Positions 62,840-64,000 of a stretch of 64,000 bases of DNA are shown here, one piece after another. The notes beneath the pieces were generated by a model. That model saw only the letters and a program-made list of their open reading frames with translations. It was not told where the DNA came from and made no database searches. How positions within the stretch are numbered: position 1 is the stretch's first letter; each line of letters begins with the position of its first letter. A program made the translations under genes and the position numbers. The stretch comes from Linnemannia elongata (lineage: Eukaryota; Mortierellomycota; Mortierellomycetes; Mortierellales; Mortierellaceae), in NCBI GenBank assembly GCA_036320915.1, contig JAXBDG010000014.1:1364001-1428000 (forward strand), read 5' to 3'.

Positions 62840-63262
62840 CCCTTTCAAACCCATTCTCACTCCCATGATAATCCCGATAAGTCTCATAAACCTCCTCTCT
62901 TGTATTCACCACAAACAGGCCAATCTGAACCACTGACTCCTTCAACGACTCCCCCCGCTATCATTACAAGATGCGCTACCTCATCCTTTGTCTGGATTCT
63001 GACGGTGCTAGTACGATCCTTGGAGAAGTGGAGGGGGCCATGATGAGTTTTTGCCTCAGTCTCGCTGTTAGGATCCCTAATGTATGAGGTATCGCCGAGA
63101 ACGTAAATGATTCCGTTGTATGTTGCCGGGATGGTTTGGGTGACGGTTTGGTTCTGTCCATCTTGAAGTCGAGGAACTTTGTCCATGTGCAGCTATATAT
63201 TTGAGACTTGAATCTGTAAGACACTCCTACGGCGATTTTGGTGACGACACCATCCTGGTTAC
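62840..63262 (-). pseudogene. Decayed 3' half of a second pirin gene
   Basis: On the minus strand, pieces match the C-terminal half of the pirin at 54469-55353 in order. NQDGVVTKIAVGVSYRFKSQ and WTKFLDFKMD come first. Then, after a frame change, QTVTQTIPATYNGIIYVLGD and STVRIQTKDEVAHLVMIAG. After a second frame change, IGLFVVNTREEVYETYRDYH and NGFERGR. The intact gene has the same blocks (KSQVYTRTPTMYLDFKMD, TVTQTIPSTYTGFLYMLKG, VKIQTKDEDAHFVFIAGE). Everything before about residue 150 is absent, including all metal ligands. Divergence is substantial, so the duplication is not recent. It lies on the far side of the NACHT-WD40 gene, in the same orientation as the intact copy. Confidence 0.85.
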
Positions 63263-63450
63263 CTGAGAAAATCGGCTACAGGGCTGGATAATACGAATGA
63301 AGCAGCTAACGCCAAAATGTAGTTCGTTTTTTGGACCATCGATGGTCAATCACGCTGATTTGGCAACTCAAACAAACAAAGAAATGTTTGGGTGAGACGT
63401 TAGAAAAAGCTGTATTAAATGTATAATGGCTTGAGCTCGAAAAAAAAGAA

Positions 63451-64000
63451 CTAATCTACACGTTCAGGAATAGAAAAGACGGGAACAAACACCGTCGTCC
63501 TTAATTTGTTTAATCCCGCATTAATGGCGGCATTCTCGCTCGTACTCCCGTACCCTTTCAGAACCACCGTCCTCGCCTCGGTAGCCTCCAAGAACTTTTG
63601 AGTCGCCTCCAAGGTCGTATCCAGAACCATCACCGCCACCTTACCCTCGTTCACGCCCTGCATCAATTTTAGATCCACCAATTTGACAGTCCCAAGGAAC
63701 TGCTCCGGTCTGTCGGACTCGTCGTCTGAGGCAGGCAACCATACGGCAAGTTGGAGGTCTCCGAGAGTCAATGCCAGCTGACTTGGATTGTTGACATCAA
63801 ACAGCGCCTTGATCGTCACTTCATAGGCTGAAGATCTCACCACCTCCGTGATCTCTGTGCATTTCAAATCAGGCAGACTGTTCAGTCCCCGAAGCGTTAG
63901 GTCTGATATAAAGTCGACACCATGGATGGTATGAATCCCCAAGAGTCCCAAGTTGATCACAATATCCGCCGAACCTTTGACAGAAAAAGTGTGGTCAGGT
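63451..64000 (-). CDS. 3' part of a DUF3712-like protein, cut by window edge
   Basis: The frame is open from the right edge (64000) down to a stop at 63451, giving 182 residues. It reads ...FSVKGSADIVINLGLLGI, then VDFISDLTLRGLNSLPDL, VTIKALFDVNNPSQLALTLG, and a tail with VFVPVFSIPERVD. Repeated beta-rich LEA2-like segments of the kind (alternating hydrophobic residues, N-P-S, L-x-L-G-D-L) fit fungal DUF3712 proteins, which are often membrane-anchored at the N-terminus and project an immunoglobulin-like domain. The N-terminus and any membrane segment lie outside the window. Function unknown; the family call is moderate. Confidence 0.6.
   Translation of the reverse strand, partial: PDHTFSVKGSADIVINLGLLGIHTIHGVDFISDLTLRGLNSLPDLKCTEITEVVRSSAYEVTIKALFDVNNPSQLALTLGDLQLAVWLPASDDESDRPEQFLGTVKLVDLKLMQGVNEGKVAVMVLDTTLEATQKFLEATEARTVVLKGYGSTSENAAINAGLNKLRTTVFVPVFSIPERVD

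Overview
The window looks like nuclear DNA of an early-diverging filamentous fungus, most likely Mortierellomycota or a close relative. The reasons are short GT-AG introns with GTAAG/GTACG donors, pyrimidine-rich leaders, long A or T homopolymers, and the gene set: fused Sld2-RecQ4 helicase, CENP-C, peroxisome-type malate synthase, myotubularin, F-box proteins, NACHT-WD40 proteins and an Ndc10/GCR1-type protein. The lineage is an inference from protein character; no rRNA or organelle marker is present. Exon boundaries were set by eye from splice signals and reading phase.

Left part (1-23 kb) is accessory and repeat-rich. It holds a decayed multi-break gene at the left edge, a full-length hAT transposon (2.68-5.39 kb) with an apparently intact three-exon transposase, and a C2H2 zinc-finger gene separated by one in-frame UAG from a second long reading frame. 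A nested TGATGGAAATC minisatellite follows, then about 4 kb with almost no genes. Two secreted-protein genes come next: a cysteine-containing GPI-type protein with an 886-nt intron and an M14 metallocarboxypeptidase with a duplicated propeptide segment. A truncated, frameshifted NOG1 GTPase copy ends at a TTCGAA-rich transposon-like terminus.

Central part (23-47 kb) is gene-dense and conserved: F-box protein (+), RECQ4/Sld2 fusion helicase (-), second F-box protein (-), CENP-C/Mif2 (+), malate synthase (+), myotubularin phosphatase (-). CENP-C begins with a 9-nt coding exon followed by a 62-nt exon; an annotation that starts at the next methionine loses its N-terminal signature.

Right part (48-64 kb) holds an EcsC-like secretory protein with a long Ala/Lys/Glu-rich tail, an Ndc10/GCR1-type protein probably descended from a Crypton-like tyrosine recombinase, and a complete pirin (-). 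A very large NACHT-pentapeptide-WD40 (NLR-like) gene is read here as starting two exons upstream of its main frame, and carries one frameshift inside the NACHT region. A decayed second pirin copy and the 3' part of a DUF3712-like gene at the right edge complete it. The NLR-like gene lies between an intact and a broken pirin, which suggests local duplication around it.
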